Shown in pieces: positions 27,547 to 36,206 of a stretch of DNA of 64,000 nucleotides. The notes below the pieces were generated by a model. That model was not told the DNA's origin, ran no database searches, and saw nothing but the letters and a program-made list of their open reading frames with translations. Every line of letters starts with the position of its first letter. The stretch's first letter is position 1. This DNA comes from Gaiellasilicea sp963749515 (GTDB lineage: Bacteria; Actinomycetota; Thermoleophilia; Gaiellales; Gaiellaceae): the NCBI GenBank assembly GCA_963749515.1, contig CAVVMR010000006.1, positions 310,001-374,000 on the forward strand. The letters run 5' to 3'. The translations under genes and the position numbers were made by a program.

Positions 27547-27578
27547 GCCGGAATCGCCTTTATCGATCGCAACCGTCA

Positions 27579-27606
27579 CTTAACGCTGTTCACACTGCGC
27601 GTTAAG
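27579..27606. promoter_or_regulatory. Inverted repeat upstream of htrA
   Basis: CTTAACGC at 27579-27586 and GCGTTAAG at 27599-27606 are perfect 8-bp inverted arms around 12 bases. They lie 24 bp before the htrA start and 33 bp after the glutaredoxin stop. With no following T-run it looks more like an operator than a terminator, but either is possible. Confidence 0.35.
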
Positions 27607-27629
27607 ACCCTGCGGATACAACGAGGCCC

Positions 27630-28820
27630 GTGAACGCGCGCGCCCTCTTTAACCGCAGCGCAGGCCTGGCCGCCGCCGCCCTTCTCGGCGGCCTCGTTGC
27701 GCTGGGGGGCGTCGCTCTCACCGGCGACCTGGGCGGCGGCACGACGACTGTCGTGAGGACTTCCCCTTCTCCTGCAGCCGCCGCCCCGGTCGCCGACAAC
27801 AACGGGCTCTCGGTCCGTGAGATCTACTCGCGCGCCGCGCCTGGGGTCGTCCAGATCACCTCGACGGCCGCCACCTCGGACACGCCGACCGTCGTTCCGG
27901 GCAGCCCCTCCGGCCCGTCACTGCCGCCGGGGCAGGCACTGGGCTCGGGCTTCGTGATCGACAAGGCGGGCCACATCGTCACGAACTACCACGTGATCGA
28001 GGGCGCCGACCAGATCGAAGTCAGCTTCTCGAACCGGGACACGCTGCGCGCGACGCTCGTCGGCAGCGATCCCTCGACCGATCTCGCCGTGCTTCGGGTC
28101 GAAGCGACGTCGCGCGGTCTCACTCCGCTCGAGTTCGGCGACTCGGGCGCCGTCCGGGTCGGCGATCCCGTCGTCGCGATCGGCAATCCGTTCGGGCTTG
28201 CTCGTACCGCCACCGCCGGAATCGTCAGCGCCGTTCAGGAGCGCACGATCACGGCGCCGAACGGCTATCCGATCGATCATGTGATCCAGACCGACGCGCC
28301 GATCAATCCCGGCAACTCGGGCGGCCCGCTGCTGAACGACCGCGCGCAGGTGATCGGCGTCAACTCCCAGATCACCTCCGCGCAGGGTGCCGAGGGCAAC
28401 GTCGGCATCGGCTTCGCGGTACCGGCGAACACGGTGAAGGCGGTCGTCGCCCAGCTCGTCGCGACGGGCAAGGTCGACCGTGCATTCCTCGGGATCGGTG
28501 GCAGCACCGTCACCGAGGAGCTGGCGCGCGTTTTCCGGCTTCCGGTCGACGCCGGAGTCCTCGTCGAAGAGGTCGGCGAGGGAACTGCAGCCTCCCGAGC
28601 GGGCCTGAAGGCGGGGACGGACTCGACGGTCGTCGCCGGTGAGAGCTACACGCTCGGAGGCGATGTGATCGTCGCGCTCGACGGCAAGCGCGTTGCGTCA
28701 CTCGAGCAGCTTCGCGACGTCCTCGCCGACCACAAGCCGGGCGAGACCGTGAAGCTTCAGCTGTATCGCGGCTCGAAGTCGATGACGGTCGACGTCACGC
28801 TCGGGCGCCAGCCCGCGTAG
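27630..28820 (+). CDS. htrA: HtrA-type serine protease with PDZ domain
   Basis: A 396-residue envelope protease from GTG 27630. The N-terminus has one membrane anchor (about 11-31) and a Pro/Ser linker. The trypsin-like domain holds His121 in IVTNYHVIEGA, Asp151 in PSTDLAVLRV and Ser230 in INPGNSGGPLLN. A single PDZ domain follows at about 295-390 (VLVEEVGEGTAASRAGLK). It would degrade misfolded proteins outside the membrane. A perfect inverted repeat 24 bp upstream may be regulatory. Confidence 0.93.
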   Translation: MNARALFNRSAGLAAAALLGGLVALGGVALTGDLGGGTTTVVRTSPSPAAAAPVADNNGLSVREIYSRAAPGVVQITSTAATSDTPTVVPGSPSGPSLPPGQALGSGFVIDKAGHIVTNYHVIEGADQIEVSFSNRDTLRATLVGSDPSTDLAVLRVEATSRGLTPLEFGDSGAVRVGDPVVAIGNPFGLARTATAGIVSAVQERTITAPNGYPIDHVIQTDAPINPGNSGGPLLNDRAQVIGVNSQITSAQGAEGNVGIGFAVPANTVKAVVAQLVATGKVDRAFLGIGGSTVTEELARVFRLPVDAGVLVEEVGEGTAASRAGLKAGTDSTVVAGESYTLGGDVIVALDGKRVASLEQLRDVLADHKPGETVKLQLYRGSKSMTVDVTLGRQPA

Positions 28821-28826
28821 GACTGA

Positions 28827-29978
28827 CTAGCCGGAGGCGGCCCGCTCGACCACGTCGATGCCGTGGGCGGCAAGCTCGGCGTCCGCGGCCGCGTAGCCGC
28901 GCGCGATCAACGCGTGCTTCGACTCCTCGGACCACTGACGCTGGCTGCGGAAGCCCGCTTCGAGGCTCTCGGCGCCGCCGGAGCCGCGCACCGTGATCCG
29001 CGGGACGAATCTCGGCAGCGCAGTCCGCGCGAAGCGCTCCTCGACCGCACGGGCTGCCCGGCCGCGACGGCCGGGGCGAGCGTGCTCGGTGACGATGCGG
29101 GTGACGTCGCCACGCAAGGTCTCGAGCTCTCTGATCGCGGCGTCGCGCTCGTCGGCGAGCCGCTCCTCGAGAGCCGTGTTGCGCTGGATTGCGACCCGCA
29201 TCAGGCGAATGAGCATGTCGCCGAGATGAACGGGCTCGCCGCGGAGCTCACGCGCCTCGGCCTCGTCGAGCTCGGCGATGAAGGCGCGGACCGGCGGCAC
29301 GGCGCGGAAGCGGTGCAGCCGGCGGCGGACCCTGGCGAGCGACTCGATTCCGATGTGCGGGTAGCGGGGCACGTACCGGAAGGCGACGACGAGGTTCACG
29401 TCCGGATGGTCGAGTGCCGCCGCGAGCGGGAAGTTCCGCACCCAGCCGCCGTCGGTCGCGATCCGGTCTCCGACCGTGAGCGGCAGGACGAGCGCGCTGA
29501 TCGCAGCCGATGCGAGCACCGCCTGAGCCAGGATCTCGGGTGGCGTCTCGTGTGAGGAGTACACGAGCTCGTACGAGCGAGCGGGGTTCGCCTCATCCTC
29601 GTCCGAGACGTCGGTGGCGAAGATCACGACCTCGATCGGCGCCTGGCAAAGTCGTTGACCCAGCTCGAGCGGCTCGAGCATGCGCTCCCCGACCGTCGCC
29701 GGCAGCGCGTACTCGTGCAGGCCGTTCAGGGGGAGCCGCCAGAGGCTCTGCGGCCGGAAGATGTCGCCCGGCTGGAGCCCGAGCACGAACTCCTCGAGCT
29801 CGTCGAGCAGGTCGAGCGCCGCCATCGACCCGGTCAGCGCTCCTGCGGACGTGCCGTAGATCCGTCCGACCCGAGGCCACAGCGAGCTCGCTTGCAGCCG
29901 CTTCAGGAAGCCGAGCTCGAGCAGCACGCCGTTCATCCCACCACCGGAGAGCACGATCGCGACGTCCCGCTCGCTCAT
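28827..29978 (-). CDS. Patatin-like phospholipase
   Basis: A 383-residue cytoplasmic lipase. The oxyanion-hole glycines are in IVLSGGGMNGVLLELG, the nucleophile Ser44 in IYGTSAGALTG, and the catalytic Asp in RIATDGGWVRNFPLAA. The C-terminal part is a long arginine- and glutamate-rich helical region with ERLADERDAAIRELETLRGD, likely coiled coil, beyond the patatin core. Substrate preference is unknown. It ends 6 bp from the convergent htrA stop. Confidence 0.9.
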   Translation of the reverse strand: MSERDVAIVLSGGGMNGVLLELGFLKRLQASSLWPRVGRIYGTSAGALTGSMAALDLLDELEEFVLGLQPGDIFRPQSLWRLPLNGLHEYALPATVGERMLEPLELGQRLCQAPIEVVIFATDVSDEDEANPARSYELVYSSHETPPEILAQAVLASAAISALVLPLTVGDRIATDGGWVRNFPLAAALDHPDVNLVVAFRYVPRYPHIGIESLARVRRRLHRFRAVPPVRAFIAELDEAEARELRGEPVHLGDMLIRLMRVAIQRNTALEERLADERDAAIRELETLRGDVTRIVTEHARPGRRGRAARAVEERFARTALPRFVPRITVRGSGGAESLEAGFRSQRQWSEESKHALIARGYAAADAELAAHGIDVVERAASG

Positions 29979-30037
29979 ATCTTCATGGTGGTCCTATCAC
30001 CGGGCCGCCACCACCCCCATCCGTCTAACCTTCCAGG

Positions 30038-30397
30038 GTGGAAGAGCACGAGCAACGGCGCCCGTCGCTCCTCGTCGAGGACGAGCTGCTGGTCGAGGAA
30101 GAGCTCTGGATCGACGAGGCCGAGGACGACCATTCGGGCTGGTTCTGTGTCCGTACCGACCCGTTCCCGTGCCCAGCGAGCGGCTGCGTCTTCGTGGCGG
30201 TCTTCATGACGGCCGCACATCTGGTGCTGGTGTGGGAGGAGAGCGACGACCCGAACCTGCTCTGGCACGCCCAGCGCGCGCTGGAGGTCGGCCGCAATCC
30301 GCGCATCGTCCCCTACGAGCGGGACTTCGGGCCGAGCGCCTCCTACTACGCCTGGGAGGCGGCCGGACGGCCCGTGCACGCGGTGCGTGGAAAATAG
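30038..30397 (+). CDS. Small hypothetical acidic protein
   Basis: A 119-residue protein from GTG 30038 with an acidic N-terminus (LLVEDELLVEEELWIDEAED), a CPASGC turn that could bind metal, then VFVAVFMTAAHLVLVWEE and a helix ending in a YAWEAAGRPVHAV tail. I recognise no characterised family. It overlaps the following GCS2-type ligase gene by 11 bp, so it is cotranscribed with it and may serve the same pathway. Confidence 0.65.
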   Translation: MEEHEQRRPSLLVEDELLVEEELWIDEAEDDHSGWFCVRTDPFPCPASGCVFVAVFMTAAHLVLVWEESDDPNLLWHAQRALEVGRNPRIVPYERDFGPSASYYAWEAAGRPVHAVRGK

Positions 30398-31373
30398 GTT
30401 CGGACGTGCGCTGACGATCGGCGTCGAAGAGGAGCTGCAGCTCATCGACCCGGAGACGTTCGCGCTGGCGCCCGGAGTCGAGAAGCTGCTCGGACCTGAC
30501 GGGCTGAAGACAGAGCTCTTCTCGTGCCTGATCGAGACGAACACGCCCATCTGCGAGACCGCGGCGGACGCGCACGCGGAGGTGGCCAGACTCCGGAATG
30601 AGGTGCGCGAGGCGGCCGCCGGTGAAGCGCTGGCCGTCGCCGCGACCGGGACGCATCCGTTCTCGCCGCCGGAGGAGCAGCCGATCGTTCCCGAGCCCCG
30701 CTACCTGAAGATGCTCGAGGAGATGGGGCCCGGCGCCCGACGGCAGCTCGTCTGCGGTCTGCACGTTCACGTCGGCATGGAGAGCTTCGAGACCTGCCTG
30801 GCCACGATCGCCGCGATCGTCCCGTGGCTGCCTGCCGTGCTCGCGCTCTCGCTCAACTCGCCGTACCTCGACGGCGAGGAGCAGGGCGCGCTCTCCGCCC
30901 GTGCCGGCCGGCTGCTGGAGCTGCCGCGCGGCGGGCAGCCGCCCTCGTTCGCCTCGCCGGCCGCGTGGGAGGCGCACATCGCCGAGACCGGCATGGACTA
31001 CACGCGCATCTGGTGGGACGCGCGGCCGCACCCACGGCTCGGAACGCTGGAGATCCGCATCGCCGATCAGCCCACGAGCGTCGACCGGGTGGCCGCTCTC
31101 GCGGCGCTCATCCAGGCGTTCTGCGCGGAGCCGCTCCCTGCCGAGGAGGTTCCGCACGATGTCTACCTGGCGCACCGGGCTGCCGCCGCGCTCGGCCGGG
31201 CGCCGACGACGGAGCTGCTGGCGTACGTCGAGCCGGCGGCGCGCGACCTCGGCACCTGGGAGCTCGTCGAGGAGCTGCGCAAGCCGCCGGAGGCACACCG
31301 CCAGCTCGAGACAGGTCGCCGCGAAGGGCTCGAGGCTGTCGTGGCCGAGCTCGTGGTGAGGACTGCGGCGTGA
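30387..31373 (+). CDS. Carboxylate-amine ligase, GCS2/YbdK family
   Basis: A 328-residue glutamate-cysteine-ligase-like protein from GTG 30387. It shows LTIGVEEELQLIDPET with the catalytic glutamate set, CLIETNTPICETAADAHAEV, CGLHVHVGMES and LGTLEIRIADQPTS. E. coli YbdK has weak glutamate-cysteine ligase activity, and many relatives act on other substrates. It is the second gene in a run with the small hypothetical protein, and its stop overlaps the ABC permease start as GTGA. Confidence 0.88.
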   Translation: MENRFGRALTIGVEEELQLIDPETFALAPGVEKLLGPDGLKTELFSCLIETNTPICETAADAHAEVARLRNEVREAAAGEALAVAATGTHPFSPPEEQPIVPEPRYLKMLEEMGPGARRQLVCGLHVHVGMESFETCLATIAAIVPWLPAVLALSLNSPYLDGEEQGALSARAGRLLELPRGGQPPSFASPAAWEAHIAETGMDYTRIWWDARPHPRLGTLEIRIADQPTSVDRVAALAALIQAFCAEPLPAEEVPHDVYLAHRAAAALGRAPTTELLAYVEPAARDLGTWELVEELRKPPEAHRQLETGRREGLEAVVAELVVRTAA

Positions 31374-34300
31374 CTCTGCTCCAGTCCGTGCTCTATCCGC
31401 TCCGGCTCGTTCGGGCGCGGCTCGGCAGCTGGAACGGGGCGGTCGTCCTCGTCGTCCTGGGTATCGCCGCAGGCGCTTCGGTCGTCGTTGGTGGCCGGGC
31501 CGGCGCGCTGATCGCGCAGGATCGCGCCGTCGCTCAGGCGGTCGAACGGATTCCGGACGGATCGAGGTCGGTGCGCGCAGTCTGGTTCGGCATCCCCGCC
31601 CAGAGCGCCGAGCCTCAGCCCGTCCTGGAGCGCCGGGCGCGCGCTGCGCTCGAGCATGTGGTCGCCGTCGACGCGCGCGCCCTCGTCCTCTTCCGCGAGA
31701 CCACGATCGGCGGCACCTTCGCCGGGCTCGGCGGCGTCCAGGGCCTCGGGACGCAGGTCGCCCTTCGCTCGGGTCGGCTCCCATCGGAGTGCCGCCCCGA
31801 GCGCTGTGAGGTGCTCCGCCTGCGTGGAACCGCCGGACGGCTACCCGAGCCGGACGGGTTGAAGCTGGTGGAGGTCGGCACCGGCGCGCTGAAGAGCAGG
31901 CTGCTGTTCGGCGACTTCCTGGCCCCGACCGACAACGCGCTCGCCGCAGCCGAGGTGAGCCCCTCTCTCGCACGTTCCGCCGGCTATCACCGCCCTGCAC
32001 CGCCGCCGCTCTTCCTCGCGGAGGGCGTGGAGACGCTTGCAGGCGCTCCCGCTCTCGACGTGGTCTTTCGAAGCTATGCCTGGGTCGCTCCACTCGAGGC
32101 CGGCCGACCTCGGTTGTGGGAGGTGGACGACCTCGCGGCGGGCGTTGCCCGTGCGCGCTCCGAGCTCCAGTCCGTGACGTCCAGCTTCGACCTGATCGCG
32201 CCCGTGGAGGAGCTGCGCGAGGCTCAGTCGACGAGCCGGGCGGCCGGGCGGCGGCTGGGCATCGTCGGCGGTGAGGCGGCAGCGCTGCTGTTCGCGTTCG
32301 CGTTGCTCGCAGCGATGACGTTGCGCACCGACCTCGCGGCGGCGCGGCGACGACTCGCGTGGTACGGCGCGCGTGGCTGGCAGCTCGCGCTCCTGACCGT
32401 CGCGGAGTCAGCCGCGCTCGCACTCGCGGGCACGGTCATCGGAGTCGCGGTCGGCGCGCTCGGCGGCGCGTTCGTCGCTGAAAGGGCCGGCGCGCCGGTC
32501 GGAGAGATCCTCTCGCGCACCGCACTCTCGGTCCAGGGGCTCGGGCTCGCGCTGCTCGTTGCGGCCGCCGCGACCGGTGTCCTCGTCGCGGCTGTCGCCT
32601 CGCGCGCATCCCGGTTCGCGCCTGGGCGCTTCTCACTCGTCGACGCGGCCGCGGCCGCAGCCGTCTTGCTCGTGCTCCTCGAGCTGTGGCGCGACGACGA
32701 CGACGGGGATCTCGTCCTGTTGCTCCCGGCTCTCGTCACCTTCGCGGCGGCGGTGATCGTGGGACGCGGGCTGCGGCCCGCACTGCGGCTGGCCGAGCGG
32801 CTGGCGCGCGGCCGCTCCGTGGGCCTGCGGCTCGCGTCGCTCTCGCTCTCACGCAACCCCGGCTACGCCGTCGTCGCGACGGCGTTTCTGGTCGTCAGTT
32901 TCGGCCTCGCGCTCTTCGCAGAGAGCTATCGCGCGACGCTCGCCCGCGGCGAGCGGGATCAGGCGGCGCACCGTGTTCCGCTCGACTACGTCGTCCGAGA
33001 GGACCTCCGACGGCTGATCCCGGTCCAGGACGCGGCTTCGCTCGACCGCTTCCGCCGTCTTGGCGTGGAGGTGGCGCCGGTGCTCCGCATCACCGGCAGC
33101 GTCGCGCGGCTCGAGGGGGAGAGCGGCATCACGCTGCTCGGCCTGCCGCCGGCGACACTGCCCACGCTCCACGGCTGGCGCGACTCCGACGCACCCGCGT
33201 CCCGGCCCGAGCTGGTGCGGCGGATCGCGGTGACGGGGGAGACGAACGGGCCGCGCCTGCCCAGGAATCTCGTCCGCTTCTCGTCGCCGGTGCGAAACGA
33301 GCTGGTGCGGGTGCTCGCGGAGATCGAGGGGCCGACCGGTCGCTTCGCGCGCGTCGAGTTCGGCACGCCGATTCCGGCCGAGGCTCGCGGCGGGCGGCTG
33401 GCTGGGATCGTGATCGAGCCGGCGACGCGACTGCAGGAGCGCGGCGCCGACGCGGGCCGGCCTCTCTCCGGCTCGGTTCGGCTCCCGGTGATTTCGGCCC
33501 TGCTCCAGGGCTGGATCGGCGTCGGTGGCGCAACGCTCCGCGGAACGACCGTCGCGTTCACGCTCACGAACTCGGTCGTGACGCGGATCCGCCCGCGCCA
33601 GCCCTCCGACAACGGGCCGGTGCCGGTGCTCGCGACACCCCGGCTCGCGGCGGCCGCGGACTCCGTCGGCATCCTCCCGCTGCAGATTGCGGGCGAGCGT
33701 GTCTCGGTGCACGTCGTCGGGACCCTGCGGCGATTCCCGGGCGTCGACGGTCAGGCGGTGGTCGGCGACAGCGCTGCACTGTCGGCGGTCGTCAACCTCG
33801 CGCGGCCGGGCGCGGCCCGTGTGAACGAGGTGTGGCTCGGGTTGCGCGACGAGAACCGCGTACAAGCCGTCGATGCCGCCCTGGCGGCGAAGCCGTTCGA
33901 CGTGCTCGCGATCGAGTCGCGCCACGCGCTCGAGGCAGACGCGCGGCGGGACCCGATCGCCCACGGGACGCTGATCGCGCTCGCCGTCGCGGCGGCAGTT
34001 GCGCTCCTGCTCGCGCTGGCCGGGATCCTGCTGACCGTGGTCGGCGATCTGCGCGACGAGCGAGGCGAGCTCTTCGATCTCGAGGCCCAGGGCGCTTCGC
34101 CGGCGCTGCTGCGCCGGATCGTGCGGCTGCGGGCGGCGTCCGTCGCCGTGGCGGGTCTCGTCGCCGGAGCTCTCACCGGCGTCGCGCTCGCAGCCGTCGT
34201 CACCGACCTCGTCGGCCTCACTGCCCGGGCGACCGCGGCCGAACCGCCGCTCGTGCTCGCGTTCGACCTCCTCGCTGTCCTCGGTGCAGCCCTGATCTAC

Positions 34301-34387
34301 GTGGTGCTCGCCGCGGTGCTCGTGCTCGTGGTCACGCGCCGCGCGTTCACGGCGGCCGTTCCGGGACGCGCGGAGGCGATGGAGTGA
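31370..34387 (+). CDS. FtsX-type ABC permease (MacB-like), large
   Basis: A 1005-residue membrane protein read from GTG 31370, overlapping the ligase stop. It has an N-terminal membrane anchor (VVLVVLGIAAGASVVVGGRA), a long extracytoplasmic region, three hydrophobic segments near the middle with RLGIVGGEAAALLFAFALLA, a second periplasmic region, and a C-terminal FtsX set with LIALAVAAAVALLLALAGIL and FDLLAVLGAALIYVVLA. Such double-FtsX permeases work with a LolD/MacB-type ATPase in lipoprotein, peptide or stress signalling. The ATPase is the next gene (GTGA overlap). The cargo is not apparent. Confidence 0.85.
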   Translation: MTLLQSVLYPLRLVRARLGSWNGAVVLVVLGIAAGASVVVGGRAGALIAQDRAVAQAVERIPDGSRSVRAVWFGIPAQSAEPQPVLERRARAALEHVVAVDARALVLFRETTIGGTFAGLGGVQGLGTQVALRSGRLPSECRPERCEVLRLRGTAGRLPEPDGLKLVEVGTGALKSRLLFGDFLAPTDNALAAAEVSPSLARSAGYHRPAPPPLFLAEGVETLAGAPALDVVFRSYAWVAPLEAGRPRLWEVDDLAAGVARARSELQSVTSSFDLIAPVEELREAQSTSRAAGRRLGIVGGEAAALLFAFALLAAMTLRTDLAAARRRLAWYGARGWQLALLTVAESAALALAGTVIGVAVGALGGAFVAERAGAPVGEILSRTALSVQGLGLALLVAAAATGVLVAAVASRASRFAPGRFSLVDAAAAAAVLLVLLELWRDDDDGDLVLLLPALVTFAAAVIVGRGLRPALRLAERLARGRSVGLRLASLSLSRNPGYAVVATAFLVVSFGLALFAESYRATLARGERDQAAHRVPLDYVVREDLRRLIPVQDAASLDRFRRLGVEVAPVLRITGSVARLEGESGITLLGLPPATLPTLHGWRDSDAPASRPELVRRIAVTGETNGPRLPRNLVRFSSPVRNELVRVLAEIEGPTGRFARVEFGTPIPAEARGGRLAGIVIEPATRLQERGADAGRPLSGSVRLPVISALLQGWIGVGGATLRGTTVAFTLTNSVVTRIRPRQPSDNGPVPVLATPRLAAAADSVGILPLQIAGERVSVHVVGTLRRFPGVDGQAVVGDSAALSAVVNLARPGAARVNEVWLGLRDENRVQAVDAALAAKPFDVLAIESRHALEADARRDPIAHGTLIALAVAAAVALLLALAGILLTVVGDLRDERGELFDLEAQGASPALLRRIVRLRAASVAVAGLVAGALTGVALAAVVTDLVGLTARATAAEPPLVLAFDLLAVLGAALIYVVLAAVLVLVVTRRAFTAAVPGRAEAME

Positions 34388-35922
34388 GCGCGCTCGTCGA
34401 GATCCGCGATCTCTTCCGGGTCTATGGCTCGGCCGAGGGCGGTGTCGCCGCTCTGCAGGGGTTGACGATGACCGTGCAGCCCGGTGAGCTGTGTGTCGTC
34501 CTCGGTCCGAGCGGCTCGGGCAAGTCGACGCTGCTGCGGATCGTCGCGGGCTTCGACCGTCCGTCCGCCGGCTCTGTGACCGTTGCCGGAACCGACGTTG
34601 CGATGCTCGGCCGGTGGCAGGCGGCGGGCTATCGCTCCCGCTCGATCGGCTACGCGGACCAGCACTACTGGCGCGCCCTCGCGGGTGAGCTGACGGCGCG
34701 CGAGCTCGTCGGCGTGCAGCTCGGCCTCGCCGGGGAGCCGCGCGCCAAGCGCGACGCGCGCGCCGACGAGCTGCTCTCGCGGGTCGGCCTCGCCGAGCGA
34801 CGCGACGCGCATCCCCGGGAGCTTTCCGGTGGTGAGCAGCAGCGCATCGCGGTCTGCGCCGCACTCGCAAGCCGTCCCCAGCTGCTGATCGCCGACGAGC
34901 CGACCGGAGAGCTCGACGCGGCTACCGCGCGAGAGGTGCTCGATCTGATCGCGGAGCTGACCAGGGAGGAGGGAGGCACCGCGCTCGTCGTCAGCCACGA
35001 TCCGGCGTCGGCCGACCGCGCCGACCGCGTCGTCCACGTCCGGGACGGCCGCGTGAGCGACGAGCGGGTGGCCGGGAGCGCCGACGGCGCGATCGTCGTC
35101 GGGCGCGGCGGCTGGCTTCGCCTTCCCGAGGAGCTGCTTCGCTCGGCCGGAATCGGCCGGCATGCGACCGCCCACCTCCGCGCGGACGAGCTGGTCGTCT
35201 CCCCGGCGGACGAGGGACTTAGTGTTCCTGTAACACAAAGTCCCGCCGCTCAACGGGGCCGTTCCGAGGAACCTTGTGTTACAGGAACACAAGCGGTCGT
35301 GGCGCGGGGGCTGACGCGTCGGTTCGGCGACACCACACCGTTCGAAGGGCTCGACGCAGCGTTCTCGGCCGGAACGGTCACGGCCGTCACGGGGCCGTCG
35401 GGGTCCGGCAAGACCACGCTGCTGCACCTCCTCGCCGGGCTCGATCTTCCGGACGAGGGTGAGGTGCTCGTCGACGGGGTCTCGCTGACGGATCTCGACC
35501 GCGCAGGGCGCGCCGAGCTGCGGCGTCGCTCGATTGCGTTCGTCGGCCAGACGGTCGGTCTCGTCCCGTTCCTCGGCGCCCGCGAGAACGCGGAGATCGC
35601 GCTCGAGCTTCGCGGCTTGCCGAGCGACGGCGCGGCGGAGGCGATCGCCGCAGTCGGGCTTGATGAGCATGCCGAGCGGCCCGTGTCCGAGCTCTCGGCC
35701 GGTCAGCGCGAGCGCGCTGCGCTTGCCCGCGCTCTCGCCGCGAAGCCTCTCGCGATCATCGCCGACGAACCGACCTCCCGGCTCGACGCAGCCAACTCGC
35801 TCGCTCTCGGCACCCTGCTCGCCGAGGTTGCGCGCAGGTTCGGAACGATCGTCATCTGCGCCACGCACGACCCACTGCTGATCGAGCAGGCAGACGCCGA
35901 GCTCCGGCTAGGATCGGGCTAG
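34384..35922 (+). CDS. Tandem ABC ATPase, two NBDs in one chain
   Basis: A 512-residue protein from GTG 34384. NBD1 has Walker A GPSGSGKST, signature LSGGEQQRIAV, and Walker B LLIADEPTGELD. NBD2 has GPSGSGKTT, a weaker signature LSAGQRERAAL, and IIADEPTSRLD with ATHDPLL. The two are fused, where FtsX permeases usually take a homodimer of single NBDs, which fits the asymmetric two-FtsX permease upstream. The linker at about residues 277-304 is encoded by a DNA segment with two hairpins and looks inserted (see the repeat entry). It is contiguous with the HMA gene. Confidence 0.87.
   Translation: MSALVEIRDLFRVYGSAEGGVAALQGLTMTVQPGELCVVLGPSGSGKSTLLRIVAGFDRPSAGSVTVAGTDVAMLGRWQAAGYRSRSIGYADQHYWRALAGELTARELVGVQLGLAGEPRAKRDARADELLSRVGLAERRDAHPRELSGGEQQRIAVCAALASRPQLLIADEPTGELDAATAREVLDLIAELTREEGGTALVVSHDPASADRADRVVHVRDGRVSDERVAGSADGAIVVGRGGWLRLPEELLRSAGIGRHATAHLRADELVVSPADEGLSVPVTQSPAAQRGRSEEPCVTGTQAVVARGLTRRFGDTTPFEGLDAAFSAGTVTAVTGPSGSGKTTLLHLLAGLDLPDEGEVLVDGVSLTDLDRAGRAELRRRSIAFVGQTVGLVPFLGARENAEIALELRGLPSDGAAEAIAAVGLDEHAERPVSELSAGQRERAALARALAAKPLAIIADEPTSRLDAANSLALGTLLAEVARRFGTIVICATHDPLLIEQADAELRLGSG
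35214..35293. repeat. Paired hairpins forming a 17-bp inverted repeat inside a gene
   Basis: Hairpin 1, 35214-35244, has arms GGGACTT/AAGTCCC and GTGTT/AACAC with one A-A mismatch around CCTGT. Hairpin 2, 35273-35293, has arms CTTGTGTT/AACACAAG around ACAGG. The two hairpins face each other: 35222-35238 is the exact reverse complement of 35274-35290. All lies in frame in the linker between the two NBDs of the tandem ABC ATPase. Confidence 0.85.
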
Positions 35923-36141
35923 ATGGCGACGGTCAGCGACACGATCCAGGTGAGCGGTGTGCGCTGCGAGCGCTGCGTCGGACGCCTTGCCGGAACGCTG
36001 CGAGCCCACGAGGGGATCGAGGCGGCGAACGCCAACCTGATGGGCCTCGTCGCACTCTCCTGGGACGACGAGCAGACGACCCGCGAAGCGATCGTCGAGA
36101 CGCTCACTCGGGGCGGCTTCCCCGAGCTCCAGCAGGTCTGA
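35923..36141 (+). CDS. HMA-domain metal-binding protein
   Basis: A 72-residue heavy-metal-associated domain with CxxC in QVSGVRCERCVGRLAG, as in copper chaperones and CopZ. The Met that usually begins GMxCxxC is replaced by Val-Arg. The ferredoxin-like fold is plausible from strand-helix order through GGFPELQ. No copper ATPase is nearby, so a metal role is inferred from the motif only. It directly follows the ABC ATPase stop. Confidence 0.8.
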   Translation: MATVSDTIQVSGVRCERCVGRLAGTLRAHEGIEAANANLMGLVALSWDDEQTTREAIVETLTRGGFPELQQV

Positions 36142-36144
36142 GCG

Positions 36145-36171
36145 GGGAATAGGCGCGCACCCGGGGGCGTT
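36145..36171 (+). promoter_or_regulatory. SigR-type ECF promoter
   Basis: GGGAAT at 36145-36150 is followed after 17 bases by CGTT at 36168-36171. Streptomyces SigR promoters have GGAAT, an 18-base gap, and GTT, which is exactly what this region shows. It lies 36 bp upstream of the GTG of the ECF sigma gene, as expected for autoregulation. Confidence 0.6.
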
Positions 36172-36206
36172 CTCAGCCCCGTACGACCGATTGTTAGGGT
36201 GGCCGG

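Noticed and set aside
30204..34870. Long minus-strand open frames opposite the GCS2 ligase and FtsX permease
   Set aside because: Composition is Arg/Pro/Ser rich and no motif is present, while the opposite strand encodes recognised proteins through the whole interval.
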